Shown here in pieces: positions 1 to 9,088 of a DNA stretch of 22,500 bases. The stretch is from Baffinella frigidus (taxonomy: Eukaryota > Cryptophyceae > Cryptomonadales > Baffinellaceae). The stretch is taken from the NCBI GenBank assembly GCA_026770585.1, contig MU646627.1:284038-306537 (forward strand). Reading direction: 5' to 3'. Numbering within the stretch: position 1 is the stretch's first letter; each line of letters starts with the position of its first letter. Below the pieces are notes generated by a model. That model saw only the letters and a program-made list of their open reading frames with translations. It was not told the DNA's origin and did no database searches. The position numbers and the translations under genes are program-made.

Positions 1-50
1 TCGCTCTCGCTCTCTGACTCTCTCTGTATCGCACCCTCCCTCTCTCGCAG

Positions 51-98
51 GGCGAGGAGCTGACGAGCATCAACGGACACCGCACCTCCCAAATCAAG
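51..98 (+). pseudogene. Partial upstream copy of MRI1 exon 184-264 (5' part)
   Basis: A cag acceptor at 48-50 is followed by sequence reading [11 protein letters not shown], nearly identical to the start of the exon at 184. It then diverges after about ten codons and has no matching donor. Only the 5' part of the exon is present, and it sits upstream of the intact exon. Confidence 0.75.
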
Positions 99-183
99 TA
101 TGTTTGCCGTTCGATCAACACGTTGCGGGGTGTGTGTGATTCTGTTGTCTGAGCTTTCTCTCTCGACTCGCTCTGTCTCGCAG

Positions 184-402
184 GGTGAGGAGTTGACGAG
201 CATCAACGGGCAGCGGATCGCGGCAGAGGGCATCGGCGTCTGGAACCCCTGCTTCGACGTCACGGTACGCCTGCTCAGGACGCGAACCGAGCACACCATC
301 ACCATCGTGCTCTCTCTCTTTCTCTCACACCATCGTGCTCTCTCTCTTTCTCTCTCTCTCTGTCTCTCTCTCGCGCGCTCTCTCTCGCTCTCTCTCTCTC
401 GC

Positions 403-433
<31 letters not shown>

Positions 434-1625
434 GTTTCTCTCTCTGGCGATGCGCCACCCGTTTGTTTGATGGTACCGGGCGCTGCTCGATGTGGATGTC
501 AGAACAGGTGTAGGGGTTAGGTTTCAGGGGCAGCGTTGACGGTTGAGAAGGGACTGTGCGTGGGACGGTGCATTGCCGCGGAAGGCATCGCCGTCTGGAA
601 CCCCTGCTTTGACGTCCCGGTACGCCTCAGAGACTCGGAGAGGGCGCGGGAGACAAGGGGGGGGGTAGAGATACAGACAGAGAAAGAGAGACATAGCGAG
701 ATAGGGGGGGTATGGAGGCATAGAAACAGCAACAGAGCTGGAACCCCTGCTTCGACGTCACGGTACGGCGGACCAAACACCCTTTTAAAAAACCCTTTGA
801 AACCCGGAGAGCTATACAAGTGCGGCAGCGTGTAGTAATTTTTGTTGGTTTGGTCACGTGGCTCCGCTTAAAGCGGAGGCTACGTGACCACCTGCCATAC
901 AAAACGCCTAAAATCGACATTTTGAAAGGGTGTTGGATCAGCCTGCAGAGCATCAACGGTAAGCCGTGCAGACTATTCTCAAGTTGTCACCCTGGGTTCC
1001 TGGTACAAATCCGTCAACTTGGGAGAGAAAAAGGGCCCGTTCTCACCAAAGTGGTGAGCCCAAATAGACAGTGACAGAGCAAGGACGGACCGACTGGATC
1101 GAAGGAGGCGACTGGAGCCCCTACTTCGACGTCGAAGCAGGTACGCATCACCAGTGCTCCCCGTGTTTCGACAGGGAAACTCCTCGAGTGCCTCACTCAA
1201 GAGTAATCTGTGGTCTCTACAGGGGTACTTCGCTCATAAGAAAGCGCATCCCCCCTAGGACCACCACAGGGCCCTAGGCATATGGCTACTGTAGGGTCCT
1301 AGGGGGCTGCGTTTTCTTATGAGCGAGGTACTCCTGTATGTGTTTTCTTATGAGCGCGGTACCCCTGTAACCAACCTTGGAGCCTCGACCCTAAACCTTT
1401 TGTCTCTGTGCAGCCTGCGGCGCTGATCGACGGGCTGAGTAGGGTCCTCGGGGGGTGCGTTTTCTTATGAGCGAGGTACCCCTGTAACGAAGCCTGAAGC
1501 GTTTTATCTGTGTGCAGCCTGCGGCGCTGATCGACGGGCTGATCACGGAGCACGGCATCATCACCAAGGCTCCTGGCACCGACTTCTTCGACGTCGCTGC
1601 CTTTGTCAACAAGCACCGCCAATAA
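184..1625 (+). CDS. MRI1: Methylthioribose-1-phosphate isomerase, C-terminal two exons (partial gene)
   Basis: Two exons are visible: 184-264 (27 codons, after a cag acceptor and before gtacgc) and 1518-1625 (35 codons plus TAA). Both junctions are phase 0. Together they read [11 protein letters not shown], then [16 protein letters not shown], then [17 protein letters not shown]. That is the C-terminal signature of the MtnA/MRI1 family (the VWNPxFDVTP and LIxxxITExG stretches). The family belongs to the eIF2B-alpha-like superfamily and isomerises methylthioribose-1-phosphate to methylthioribulose-1-phosphate in the cytosolic methionine salvage pathway. The catalytic Cys and Asp lie in exons left of the window. 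After the family core there is a short lineage-specific tail ending [12 protein letters not shown]. The 1.25-kb intron holds a CT microsatellite, inverted-repeat elements and degenerate copies of both exons. The family call is firm; that these are the spliced exons is inferred from intact frame and splice sites. Confidence 0.88.
305..445 (+). repeat. CT-rich microsatellite
   Basis: Imperfect (CT)n/(TCTCTCGC)n tract inside the MRI1 intron, just after the donor. A short duplication (cacaccatcgtgctctctct) occurs at its left edge. Ser/Leu-rich reading frames here are artefacts of the repeat. Confidence 0.9.
572..762 (+). pseudogene. Two partial downstream copies of MRI1 exon 184-264 (3' part)
   Basis: Copy one, 572-619, reads [16 protein letters not shown] and keeps the gtacgc donor. 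Copy two, 739-762, retains only WNPCFDVT and its donor. Both lack the exon's 5' part and an acceptor in register, and both lie downstream of the intact exon. A more degenerate third copy is at 1101-1140 (DWSPYFDVE, then gtacgc), and a scrap of the GEEL segment (gagcatcaacgg) is at 949-960. Confidence 0.75.
772..888 (+). repeat. Dispersed repeat pair, copy 1, with palindrome
   Basis: This matches 1679-1774 (shared: ccaaacaccc, cggagagct, ggcagcgtgtagtaatt, ggtcacgtg). The right end, about 851-888, is a near-perfect palindrome: ggtcacgtggctccgctt, then aagcggaggctacgtgacc. Both copies lie within MRI1, one in the intron and one after the stop, and the second abuts an exon copy at 1775. Confidence 0.75.
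968..1067 (+). mobile_element. Short bipartite hairpin element (AAGTTGAC family)
   Basis: The left module has gactattctcaagttg paired, about 30 bases later, with gtcaactt. The right module is a hairpin made of gggctcacc-type arms (ttctcacc, aaag, tggtgagcc). The same order of modules recurs at about 4128-4208, 6213-6284, 9985-10052, 10107-10200, 15983-16045, 16280-16342 and 19407-19492. No coding capacity; resembles a very small MITE. Target duplications were not resolved. Confidence 0.7.
1218..1338. mobile_element. MITE-like element with long terminal inverted repeats (tacagggg family), complete copy
   Basis: Begins tacaggggtacttcgctcat and ends with the inverse, gagcgaggtactcctgta. The centre contains cctaggaccacca, gggccctaggc and gtagggtcctagg palindromes. 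The element is almost a full-length inverted repeat of 121 bp with no reading frame. Other copies are at 2203-2325 and 11141-11262; half or nested copies are at 1339-1371, 1439-1486, 3057-3150 and 3197-3478. Confidence 0.85.
1339..1438 (+). pseudogene. Tandem copy of [half MITE + intron end + exon start] creating a decoy 3' splice site
   Basis: This unit (half of a tacagggg element, about 40 bases of intron, a cag acceptor at 1411-1413 and the first 25 bases of the terminal MRI1 exon at 1414-1438) is repeated at 1439-1542, where the exon continues intact. The upstream copy runs out of exon into the next half-element, so splicing to 1414 would give a truncated, altered C-terminus. Confidence 0.75.
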
Positions 1626-1678
1626 GAGCCAATCAGGGCCGATACATTCAATGAATTGGCTCAACCACACGAGGCGGG

Positions 1679-1774
1679 CCAAACACCCTGTTTAAAACTC
1701 GGAGAGCTGCACAAGGGAGGCAGCGTGTAGTAATTGTGATTGGGTTGGTCACGTGACTCCGCTTAAAACGGAGG
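1679..1774 (+). repeat. Dispersed repeat pair, copy 2
   Basis: Second copy of the 772-888 repeat, directly joined on its right to a near-complete copy of the MRI1 exon 3' part at 1775. Confidence 0.7.
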
Positions 1775-2115
1775 AATCATCACCAAGGCGCCTGGCACCG
1801 ACTTCTTTGACGTCGCCGCCTTTGTCAACAAGCACCGCCAATGAGGGCCAACACGTTCAATGAATTGCCTCAACCAAAACGCCTCTTTCGGATCAGCGGC
1901 GTTTGTCAACAACCACCGCCAATATGAGCCAATCAATAAAGTGCCTCAACCCCTCAAAAAACGCCTCCTTTGTATCACGTCGCGGCCTTTTTCCACAAAC
2001 ACCGCCAAATGAGGGCCAGTAAGAGCCAGTAAGAGCCAATAAGAGCCGATAAATCGGCTGAACCAAAACGCCTCTTTCGGATCAGCCTCCTTTGTCAACC
2101 AGCACTGCCAATAAG

Positions 2116-2160
2116 ATGGAGAGGGAGAGGGAGAGAGAGAGAGAGAGAGAGAGACAGAGA
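2116..2160 (+). repeat. GA microsatellite
   Basis: (GA)n tract with a few GGA interruptions between two MRI1 exon-end copies. Confidence 0.9.
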
Positions 2161-2202
2161 AAGACGCAGCCTTGGTCAACAAGCACCGCTAATAAGGGCC
2201 GA

Positions 2203-2325
2203 TACAGGGTTACCTCGCTCGTAAGAAAGCGCCACCCCCTAGGACCCTACAGTAGGCCTATGCCTAGGGCCCGACGGCGGTCCTGGGGGGGGGGGGCGTT
2301 TTCTTATGAGCGAGGTACCCCTGTA
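2203..2325. mobile_element. tacagggg-family MITE-like element, complete copy
   Basis: Starts tacagggttacctcgctcgt and ends tgagcgaggtacccctgta; core has ccctacagtaggcctatg. Inserted within the MRI1 exon-end array. Confidence 0.85.
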
Positions 2326-2740
2326 CATGCAATCAATTGCCTTAAGCCTCACGGATTTCTTCGACGTAGCGGCCTTTGCCAACAAGCACAAGCGCAAGCG
2401 TCAATCAGGGCCAATGATATCGATACGCTGTCACATGCCCGATGAGGACACCCTTTAGCCGGTTTCTGCCGCGATCCTCTGCACCGGGGGGCCTGAATGT
2501 GATCCGAAAGGAAGCATGGCTTTTCTGCAGAACCAGTTCCGGTTTCCGCCTATGTTGGGAGCTCGAAGAACCTAAAGGACCTAAAGGATGCATCCAATAG
2601 ATTGGCTAAGCCCCTCAAAAACGCCTCTTTCTTATCAGCGTCATTTCCTGCGAAGAAGCACCGCCAAAAGCCCTGAGTAATGATCTCGAGGTCCTGCTGA
2701 AACACACTGTGGACACACTGTGGGACACTGTGGTACGACC

Positions 2741-3052
2741 ATGCATGCACCTCCGCAATGCACCTCCACAGAGGCAGCGTCTTCTTCTAGGTAGAAGGGA
2801 GACCTTTTGGTAATACCCTAGTTTATGAAAAGTAAACTCAGCGCTTGAAACTATATCCCGTAAGTGGCGAGTAGGCGCAGACGCCCTACAGTAGGGCCCT
2901 GCGACCTGCCTAAGACCTGTCGGGGGTCCATTCGGACCCCCTGGCTACTTCAGGGATAGTGCGGCGAGATCTGATGCCTTTTTCGGCGTAGAAAGCCTCT
3001 CGGCCAGGTCCGGGCTCCCTAGACTCAATCTTGCCGCCAGCGCCAGTGGGCC
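2741..3052 (+). repeat. 300-bp dispersed repeat, copy 1
   Basis: Aligns along its length with 12519-12826 (shared: catgcatgcacctcc, gaggcag, gtcttcttct, ggaccttttggt, gtaaactcag, gccgccagcgccagtgg-type end). No reading frame is conserved between copies. A 37-base core, 2882-2918, is inverted relative to copy 2. A tacagggg-family half element follows immediately at 3057. Confidence 0.8.
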
Positions 3053-3056
3053 TCTT

Positions 3057-3478
3057 TACAGGGGTACCTCGCACATCAGAAACCGCCCCCCCCCAGGACC
3101 CTACGGTAGGCCTATTCCTAGGGCCCTCCGGTGGTCCTAGGGGGGGGACAAATTTTCTGGTCCCCTTTTCGCTTGGCAGCGGTGAGGGACAGACCGTACA
3201 GGGGTACTTCGCGCATAAGAAAGCGCCCCCCCCTACGACCCTACACAGAAGGGGTTCTGCCTACAGGGTTGCCTCGCTCAAAGAAACTGCCCCCCTCCCT
3301 AGGACCATCGTAGGGCCCTAGCTAGACATGGTCCTATTGTAGGGTCCTAGCGGCTATACGGCTGGGTCGTTTGACCAGGCCGTAATCTGGTACAATTCCA
3401 CTGCTTTTACAGTGAATTCACTGCCTCGAGACATAGCCACTAGGGGGGGGCGCTTTCTTATGAGTGAGGTACCCTTGT
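3057..3478. mobile_element. Nested and broken tacagggg-family elements
   Basis: A left half at 3057-3150, a second left end at about 3198, an internal start at about 3263 (tacagggttgcctcgctc) and a right end at 3441-3478 (cttatgagtgaggtaccctt) indicate at least two insertions, one into another. Confidence 0.65.
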
Positions 3479-3539
3479 TGAGCTGATGTGGCGAGCAATC
3501 TCTTCCCAGTAGGCCAAGCCTGCTTTCGGCTTTCAGGTG

Positions 3540-3810
3540 TGGTGTTTAGGGTTTGGGGTTTGGGTTTGGGGTTTGGGGTTTATGGTTTTGGGTGCAGGGT
3601 TTAGGGCCTAGGGTCTACGAGTAGGGTTGAGGGTTGAGGGTTTGGGGTTTATGCCTGAAGGTTTGGGGTTTATTCCTGAACCCGCCCCTCAACCCTAAAC
3701 TCCAAACCCTTGCTAAAACCCCACCGGGCCCCCGGTTTAGCACACACGGTACGAGTCGTACTGATATCAGATACCGGGTACACCACCCCAATTCCAAACC
3801 CCAACCCTCT
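3540..3810. repeat. Head-to-head telomere-like tract (G-rich then C-rich)
   Basis: From 3540 to about 3675 the + strand is G-rich (gtttagggtttgggg variants); from about 3680 it is C-rich (caaccctaaactccaaaccc). The same arrangement occurs inside introns elsewhere in the window, so this could be an intron of an undetected 5' exon of the protease gene. I could not find that exon. Confidence 0.6.
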
Positions 3811-4290
3811 AAAGCGAAGTGACAAGGACAAGCATCTCCACTGTTACTTCTGAAGTTAACAGAGGTTCCACTTTTGCTTTGAGACGTCCCAATCTCGACT
3901 TTTGTCTCGGTGCGCAGCGCTCTTCGAGGCGTCCACCAAGACAAACGTCATCCTCGCCAGGCCAAGGCGAGTCTAGGATCTTCACCCCGACCCTTCCGGG
4001 TTCCAGGGCAACAATCGCGGCTACGAGCTCGTACCTCGTAGCGGCGGGTCATCTAGCTCTGTTTCACTCGGGTTGACTAAATCGATTGTGTCCTTTTATT
4101 CGACCCAAATCGTCAAAAGTCTACTTTTTCACTTATTGACACAAGGGAATTTATCAACTTTTGGCGAACCGTTGCGATTTGGGCTCGCCATTTTGGCGAG
4201 CCCGATTCAAGTGGAGCAGAGCTAGGTCATGTACAATCGACGGCTGTAGTAAACGCGGTTAAGATTGCCCTCCGGGCAACGGGTATTTCA
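3811..4290. other. No confident gene; hairpin element near right end
   Basis: A frame open at 3819-4076 has no recognisable domain or splice context. At about 4128-4208 lies a copy of the AAGTTGAC element (ttgacacaaggg, then tcaacttttggcg, then gggctcgcc/ggcgagccc). A possible acceptor (gtatttcag) ends at 4291, just before the protease reading frame. Confidence 0.5.
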
Positions 4291-4356
4291 GCGTTGACCG
4301 GGCGGCGATGGGGCCACAAATTTGAAACTGACGGGACGATCGACGGGACGCTTGGC

Positions 4357-7300
4357 ATGGGTGGATCACGGCCGAGGGGCGCGGGTGGACAGACAGTCAG
4401 GCGAGGAGAGCGAGGTTGGGAAGCGACGGCGCTTCCTGACATGCCACGCAACTCCGGCAAGGCGGCCAGGAGGATCATCGGCGGAAGCGCTGCGGATTCA
4501 GGGGAACATCCCTGGCTCGCGTTCATCGGGCGCATTGGAGGGGTTTCGCGGCGGTGCACGGGCACGGTGGTGGCAGACCGCTGGGTGCTCACCGCCGCGC
4601 ACTGCCTCCTCAAGACTGATTCAACCGACTTCCTGGAAGTCGCGTCGCCGCCGGGCCACACGCTGGTCACGCTCGGGTGCGCGCACCTCTTCCAGCCATC
4701 CTGCCGACATGTCATCGTGGACAAGGTTGTCGTGCATCCCTGCTACGCGCCCACCCTGAGCGAGGACCACGACGACCTAGCGCTGCTGCATCTCGCGGAG
4801 GACGCGGGCGTGCCTCCCGCGCAGCTCAACGGCCAGAACGTCACCGTCGACGTGCTCCGCAACCCCGGCATGGAAGTGGTACACCCGAAACCCTCCCGAA
4901 ACCCGAAACCATAAATCACCCTAAACCCGAAACCCGAAACCAGGAGCTGGCAGGGTGGGGTGCCACGGCAACGCGGCCCGACATTTACCCTGGTTTCGAA
5001 CCCTAAACCCTAAACCCAAACCCCCAACTCTAAACTCTAAACCCTAAACCCTAAACCCTAAACCCTAAACCCTGAACCCTAAACCCTGAAACCTCAACCC
5101 TAACCCCCAACGCAGAGACGCTCCACACGGTTCCCGTGAAGACTGCCTCCCAGGCGCGCTGCGAGGTACCACGCCTGGCACGCCAGAGGCCTGGGAAATC
5201 CACTTTTGATATCTTTCTGGGGGAATCCCCTGAATACTTAAGACACCGACGTCAAATCTGACGTGGATAAGGCGTCGGTTTCCTTCGAGCGCTCTGGCGT
5301 GGTAAATCCAAAAGGGAAAAGTGTTGTTAGGGCGCGGCGTGGTAGTGTGTTGCGATTGGAAATGACTTGCTCGTACCGAACGGGTGCAACGCGCGGGGCA
5401 CTCAGGGGTGGCGATGCGTGTCTCCCTGCGAAGGAAGGGTCTGCATTTAGCATGGGTGCGAATGCAACTCTTTGCGTGGGGAAAAGTTTTTTTTAAACGG
5501 TGCTGATTTACACTGGAAACGGACGCGCTGGTGCCAATGGAGGTGTTGGTTCTACCAACAGCCCTGACTGAAAGACCAAAACATCCATTTTCGGCCTTTT
5601 CCCAAAATTTGATTTTGTACCAATATTGGGACTAAAGTTAACACAGCACCTCGTATTCGAGGTGCTGGCAAGCTAAATCTGAGGTCTGAAAATCGACGAT
5701 TTGGTCTTTCCGTGATGGATGGTGGTAACAAAGGTCTCTCTCGGTGCAGGAGCAGAACCCAAAATCGGTCGCGGCCAGCACCATGGATTTCTCCAAGGTT
5801 ACGCCCTAAACCCCAAACCCCAAACCTCAAACGACGGAGTTCACCAAGGTTACCTCAAACCCTGAACCCTGCACCTTTATCCCTAAACCCTAAATCTTAA
5901 ACACCAAACCCTCATCCCGAACCCCCTAACCCCAAACCTAAACCCTAATCCATGAGCCCCCCTACACCCTAATCCCTAAACCCTAAACCCTAAACCCAAA
6001 TCCGTAAACCCCAAACCCGATTGCAGGTGGTCTGCACGGGGGGGGAAGCAGGGAAGGACAGCTGCAAAGGGGACTCGGGCGGGCCGCTGCTACTCCCGGA
6101 AGCCTTCTTGCAAGGTCCATTGCCACTCACTTATATCACCGTCATTGCTGTTCTGTTCCAATGATGCATCGAGAGGGAGTCTAGCTCTGCCTCCGTCGGA
6201 ATGGCGGGCTATGCTTAAGTTGACAATCTCGACTTCTGGAACATACATGTCAACTTTGGCGCGGAAACGAGCCCGGGCTCGCCTAACCACACAGCGGGTT
6301 ACGAGGGGATTTTCGGGCGCTGAGAGCCCGAGCTTCCGTTACATTATCCGTAGGAACCCCCCTATGTCCCTACGGGTTGCCTACCATAGGGTCGTAGGTC
6401 TTGTCGCTTAAAAGGGTTATTCAGAAACTCCCTTCGAAGTCCACTGTGTGGTGGGTAAAACCAGAACAAATACTAAAGCAGGTGCGGCGTCGTCCGACCG
6501 CGCGGTTGTCGCGGGCGTCCTCTCTAAGGTCCTGCACCTTAAACCCCCAACCCCCAACCCCCAACCCTATACCCTATACCCTGAATACCGAACCCTAAAC
6601 CCTAAACCCTAACCCCTAAAACCCAAACCCCAAACCAACCCCCAAAATTCAACCCCCAAACCCCACACCCCACACCCCACACCCCACACCCCACACCCCA
6701 AACCCCAAACCCGAAACCGCACTCTCACAGGGTTCGGAGCTACCGATCGGAGGGGGATGCGGGGTGGAGGGGAAATACGCCGTATACACCCTCACTGCCG
6801 CCTACCGCCAGTTCATACGCGCGGCGCTTTCGGATTCCCTCTACTCGTGCGCTTCCTGCCCCTGTCAGGTTCGCCCCCCCCCAAAAAAAACTCAATCCGA
6901 AACCCAACACCTAAACCCCAAGCTCCACACCCCAAACCCCGAACCCCGAACCCTAAACCCTAAACAAGTAAGACCCGAAACCCTGAAGCAGGACGACGAG
7001 TCGAAGGGGATCGGGCAGGGGGGTGACGATCCCTCCCTGTCGGAAAGCCCAGGCGGACCCCCAACCCCGACACCCTAACCCCAAACATCCCTAAACCCTA
7101 AAATCGTGAGGGGGTAAGTGCGCTTTGGGGATAAGCGAAGCCTGACCCCGAAACCCGAAAGCGATTCCCGCTGTGTGCCCTGCGATCCCGCACGCCCACG
7201 TCAGCTTACACTCGGGAATCTCGGGGGCGATAATGAAGAGTTTGTACCACCAAAGATCTTTACTTCTAAAACCGAACCACGAAAGCAGGCGGGAGCGTGG

Positions 7301-8426
7301 AAGGAGGCTCGATGATTCAGCAACCCGTGTTGATTGGAGTGCTCGCGGCGGCGGCGATTGCGGCGGCACTCATCATCCTCTGCGCCCTCGCCATCTACTG
7401 CACATGGTGTCGGGTTCAGGGATTACGTTTTGCGTTTGGGGTTTGGGGTGCATGGTGCATGGTTCAGGGTTCAGGGTTGGGGGTTCATGGTTGAGGGTTT
7501 AGGGTTTGGGGTTCTCGCCCGTCAATTGGTCCTGAATCCTAAACCCTTCGACCCCAAACCCTTTCACCCTAAACCCTAAACCCAACACCCCAAACGCAGG
7601 CGGCGCGCGGCACAAGTGCGAGAAGGGGGCGAGCAGGCCCCGCCTGCTGCCGAGGTAATTCCATCCCGTAAAACTGTTTTAAACGCGTACCGCGGTACGC
7701 TTTTACAATGTGAAAAGACGGCGTGGTACGCTTTTACAATGTAAAAGGGCGCGCTCGTTCTGAACAGGTGTTGCATCTTGAGGTGGGGAAGCAGCATCAA
7801 GAGGCGTGGGGCCTGACACAGGTTGTGTGCCATTACACCCTCAACCCCCAGCCCTCAACCCTCGACCCTCAACCCTCCACCCTCAACCTTCCACCCTCAA
7901 CCCTCCACCCTCAACCCTAAACCCTAAACCCTAAACCCTCAACCCTACACCCTAAAACAAAAACCCTAAACCCTAAACCACAAACCCCAAACCCTTCACC
8001 CTACGCCCTACACCCTACACCCTACACCCTACACCCTCAACCCTCAACCCTCAACCTTATACGGTGTGCAGGCCGGAGGCACGAGGCGGAATAGCGTGGG
8101 AGATGATGCCCACTGGGGGCAGGCGTCGCGGTACATTGCCCCCACACTCTAAACCTTAAACCCCAAACAATAAAAAATGAACAATAAATAACAAAGCCCG
8201 TTGTACCGCGTCGCGGTACAACGCCCCTCAACCCTACCCACGCCATAAACTAGGGAGAGACCTTGATTAATGCCAACGCCTTACACCGTAAGCCTGACAC
8301 CTCTCCGAACCTTGACACAGGTACAACGAATTCCACATAAAGCACTTGGCCCCTGGACTTGGCGCCAAGTCCCGGAGCCTCATCAACCTCCCCTCCTCCA
8401 CCTTCAGCACGCCCGAGGTCAAATGA
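4357..8426 (+). CDS. Membrane-anchored trypsin-like serine protease (S1 family), 11 exons
   Basis: Exons are 4357-4878, 4944-4992, 5116-5165, 5750-5797, 6027-6114, 6482-6528, 6731-6868, 6992-7022, 7289-7406, 7600-7654, 8072-8130 and 8321-8426 (12 segments, 11 introns); all have GT-AG borders, and the sum is 436 codons plus TGA. Activation site RR/IIGG at residues 39-43; His82 in LTAAHC; Asp140 in DDLALL; GWG near 178-180; Ser240 in KDSCKGDSGGP. Asp234 occupies position 189 of chymotrypsin numbering, predicting cleavage after Arg/Lys. The conserved Cys pairs are largely present. After the domain (AVYTLTAAYRQFI) comes an acidic/Gly linker, one hydrophobic helix at about 338-361 (LIGVLAAAAIAAALIILCAL) followed by RR, and a 72-residue tail. 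It should be a type I cell-surface or endomembrane protease. Position 225 is Tyr and 226 is Ala. No signal peptide follows the first in-frame ATG (4357), so an upstream coding exon may be missing. Confidence 0.85.
4900..5112 (+). repeat. C-rich telomere-like sequence in two protease introns
   Basis: Degenerate and exact CCCTAAA units flank the short exon 4944-4992, including a run of about six exact units at 5037-5074. The C-rich strand is the sense strand and runs up to the 3' splice site at 5115. Confidence 0.9.
5644..5667. other. Perfect hairpin in protease intron
   Basis: cagcacctcg, tatt, cgaggtgctg: 10-bp arms with a 4-base loop, in the 584-base intron before exon 5750. No repeat relative seen. 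Confidence 0.6.
5803..6020 (+). repeat. C-rich telomere-like intron sequence
   Basis: CCCTAAA-type units with many single-base variants fill the intron between exons ending 5797 and starting 6027 and end at the acceptor ttgcag. Confidence 0.9.
6213..6284 (+). mobile_element. AAGTTGAC-family hairpin element in protease intron
   Basis: taagttgaca, about 25 bases later tgtcaacttt, then ggcgcggaaacgagcccgg and gctcgcc; same module order as the copy at 968-1067. Confidence 0.6.
6538..6720 (+). repeat. C-rich telomere-like and ccccaca intron repeat
   Basis: Degenerate CCCTAAA units pass into a tandem cacaccc run at about 6660-6698. The tract fills the intron between protease exons ending 6528 and starting 6731. 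Confidence 0.9.
7161..7262 (-). repeat. Inverted repeat partner of 8655-8755
   Basis: The reverse complement of this stretch (acaaactcttcattatcg, then gtgtaagctgacgtgggcg, then cgcagggcacac) matches 8655-8755 nearly base for base over about 95 bases. This copy lies in the protease intron 7023-7288; the other lies about 230 bases beyond the stop codon. A third, partial copy in this orientation is at about 10849-10900. Confidence 0.85.
7415..7590. repeat. Protease intron with G-rich half then C-rich half
   Basis: After the donor at 7407 the sense strand is G-rich (ggtttggggtgcatgg, then gggtttagggtttgggg) to about 7512; from about 7530 it is C-rich (cctaaacccttcgacccc) up to the acceptor at 7597-7599. 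The halves are roughly complementary. Confidence 0.8.
7840..8058 (+). repeat. C-rich telomere-like sequence, ccctcaa/ccctaca variants
   Basis: Blocks of different variants follow one another (ccctcaa, ccctaaa, ccctaca, ccctcaa), each locally homogenised, ending about 12 bases before the acceptor of exon 8072-8130. Confidence 0.9.
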
Positions 8427-8590
8427 ACCCTAAACCCTCAAACCTGAACCCTGAACCCTGAACCCTAACCCTAACCCCTGAACCCTGAACCCTGAACCCT
8501 AAACCCTCAACGCTGAACCCTGAACCCTGAACCCTAAGCCCTAAACGTTGAACCTTAAACAACGTTAAACGTTAAACCCTCAACCCGCAG
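8427..8590 (+). repeat. C-rich telomere-like sequence after the protease stop
   Basis: Mostly ccctgaa and ccctaaa units starting directly after the TGA at 8424-8426. It may be 3' UTR or intergenic; alternatively a donor at 8418-8419 would make it another intron. Confidence 0.85.
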
Positions 8591-8654
8591 CCATAAGCTA
8601 ACGTCGGCGTTCGGCAGCGCAGGGCACCCCCCTGCGAATCGACGCTTCGCGTCA

Positions 8655-8755
8655 AGAGTCTTTCGTGGCACAAACTCTTCATTATCGCCCCCGACATTCC
8701 CGAGTGTAAGCTGACGTGGGCGTGCGGGATCGCAGGGCACACCGCGGGAATCGCG
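8655..8755 (+). repeat. Inverted repeat partner of 7161-7262
   Basis: Reads gagtctttcgtggcacaaac through gggatcgcagggcacac. See the entry at 7161. Flanked on the left by a partial direct copy of its own right end. Confidence 0.85.
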
Positions 8756-9088
8756 CGGGAATTCTCCAATTCGCGGGGTTCCCCGCAGCGGGGACCCCCG
8801 CGCCACTTCGCCGGAGAGGCTGGTAACGGCCTTTACGCTTCAGGGCTTTGAGTCTAGGCAAGCGCTCACGCTGGCGGATGACTTAAGTCGGGGGTTGGCC
8901 CTGGGCTTAGCCCTCGTGGGAGGGGCTGGTAACGCTCCCGGTGGACCAGCCTCTTTCCCGCTCCTAAGTTGACGGATGTGTACTGAGAACCCGGCATGTC
9001 AACTTAGGAATAGTCCGCCAGCACGACCGCCCGCAGGGCATACCCCGAGAATCACGCGTGGTGCAGGCTGGTCAGTACACGTTTGCAA

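Larger units (their letters stand above)
1775..2672 (+). pseudogene. Array of decayed copies of the MRI1 terminal exon 3' end and adjoining UTR
   Basis: Recognisable copies of the final codons ([14 protein letters not shown] and stop) occur at 1775-1844, about 1896-1923, 1976-2011, 2085-2116, 2166-2196, 2350-2403 and 2637-2672. Several are followed by the same downstream unit (gggccaa or agccaat, then cctcaacc, then aacgcctctttcggatcag), so at about 1795-2130 this is a degenerate tandem repeat of roughly 80 bp. The first copy is almost intact; the later ones carry substitutions. The array is broken by a GA microsatellite (about 2116-2160) and a tacagggg element (2203-2325). Confidence 0.8.

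Noticed and set aside
100-520. Ser/Leu-rich open frames across the CT microsatellite
   Set aside because: Produced by CT repeats; they overlap the MRI1 exon in another frame and have no independent support.
1218-1338. Bacterial-type terminator or attenuator hairpin
   Set aside because: The host context is eukaryotic and the same sequence recurs as a dispersed inverted-repeat element.
3819-4076. Frame as the missing first exon of the protease
   Set aside because: No signal peptide or hydrophobic start and no donor in a phase that fits the next exon could be shown.
4227-4724. 165-codon antisense frame
   Set aside because: Shadow of the GC-rich protease exon, which has clear family motifs on the + strand.
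4900-8590. CRISPR array
   Set aside because: The repeats are 7-base telomere-like units without regular unique spacers, in a eukaryotic intron-rich gene.
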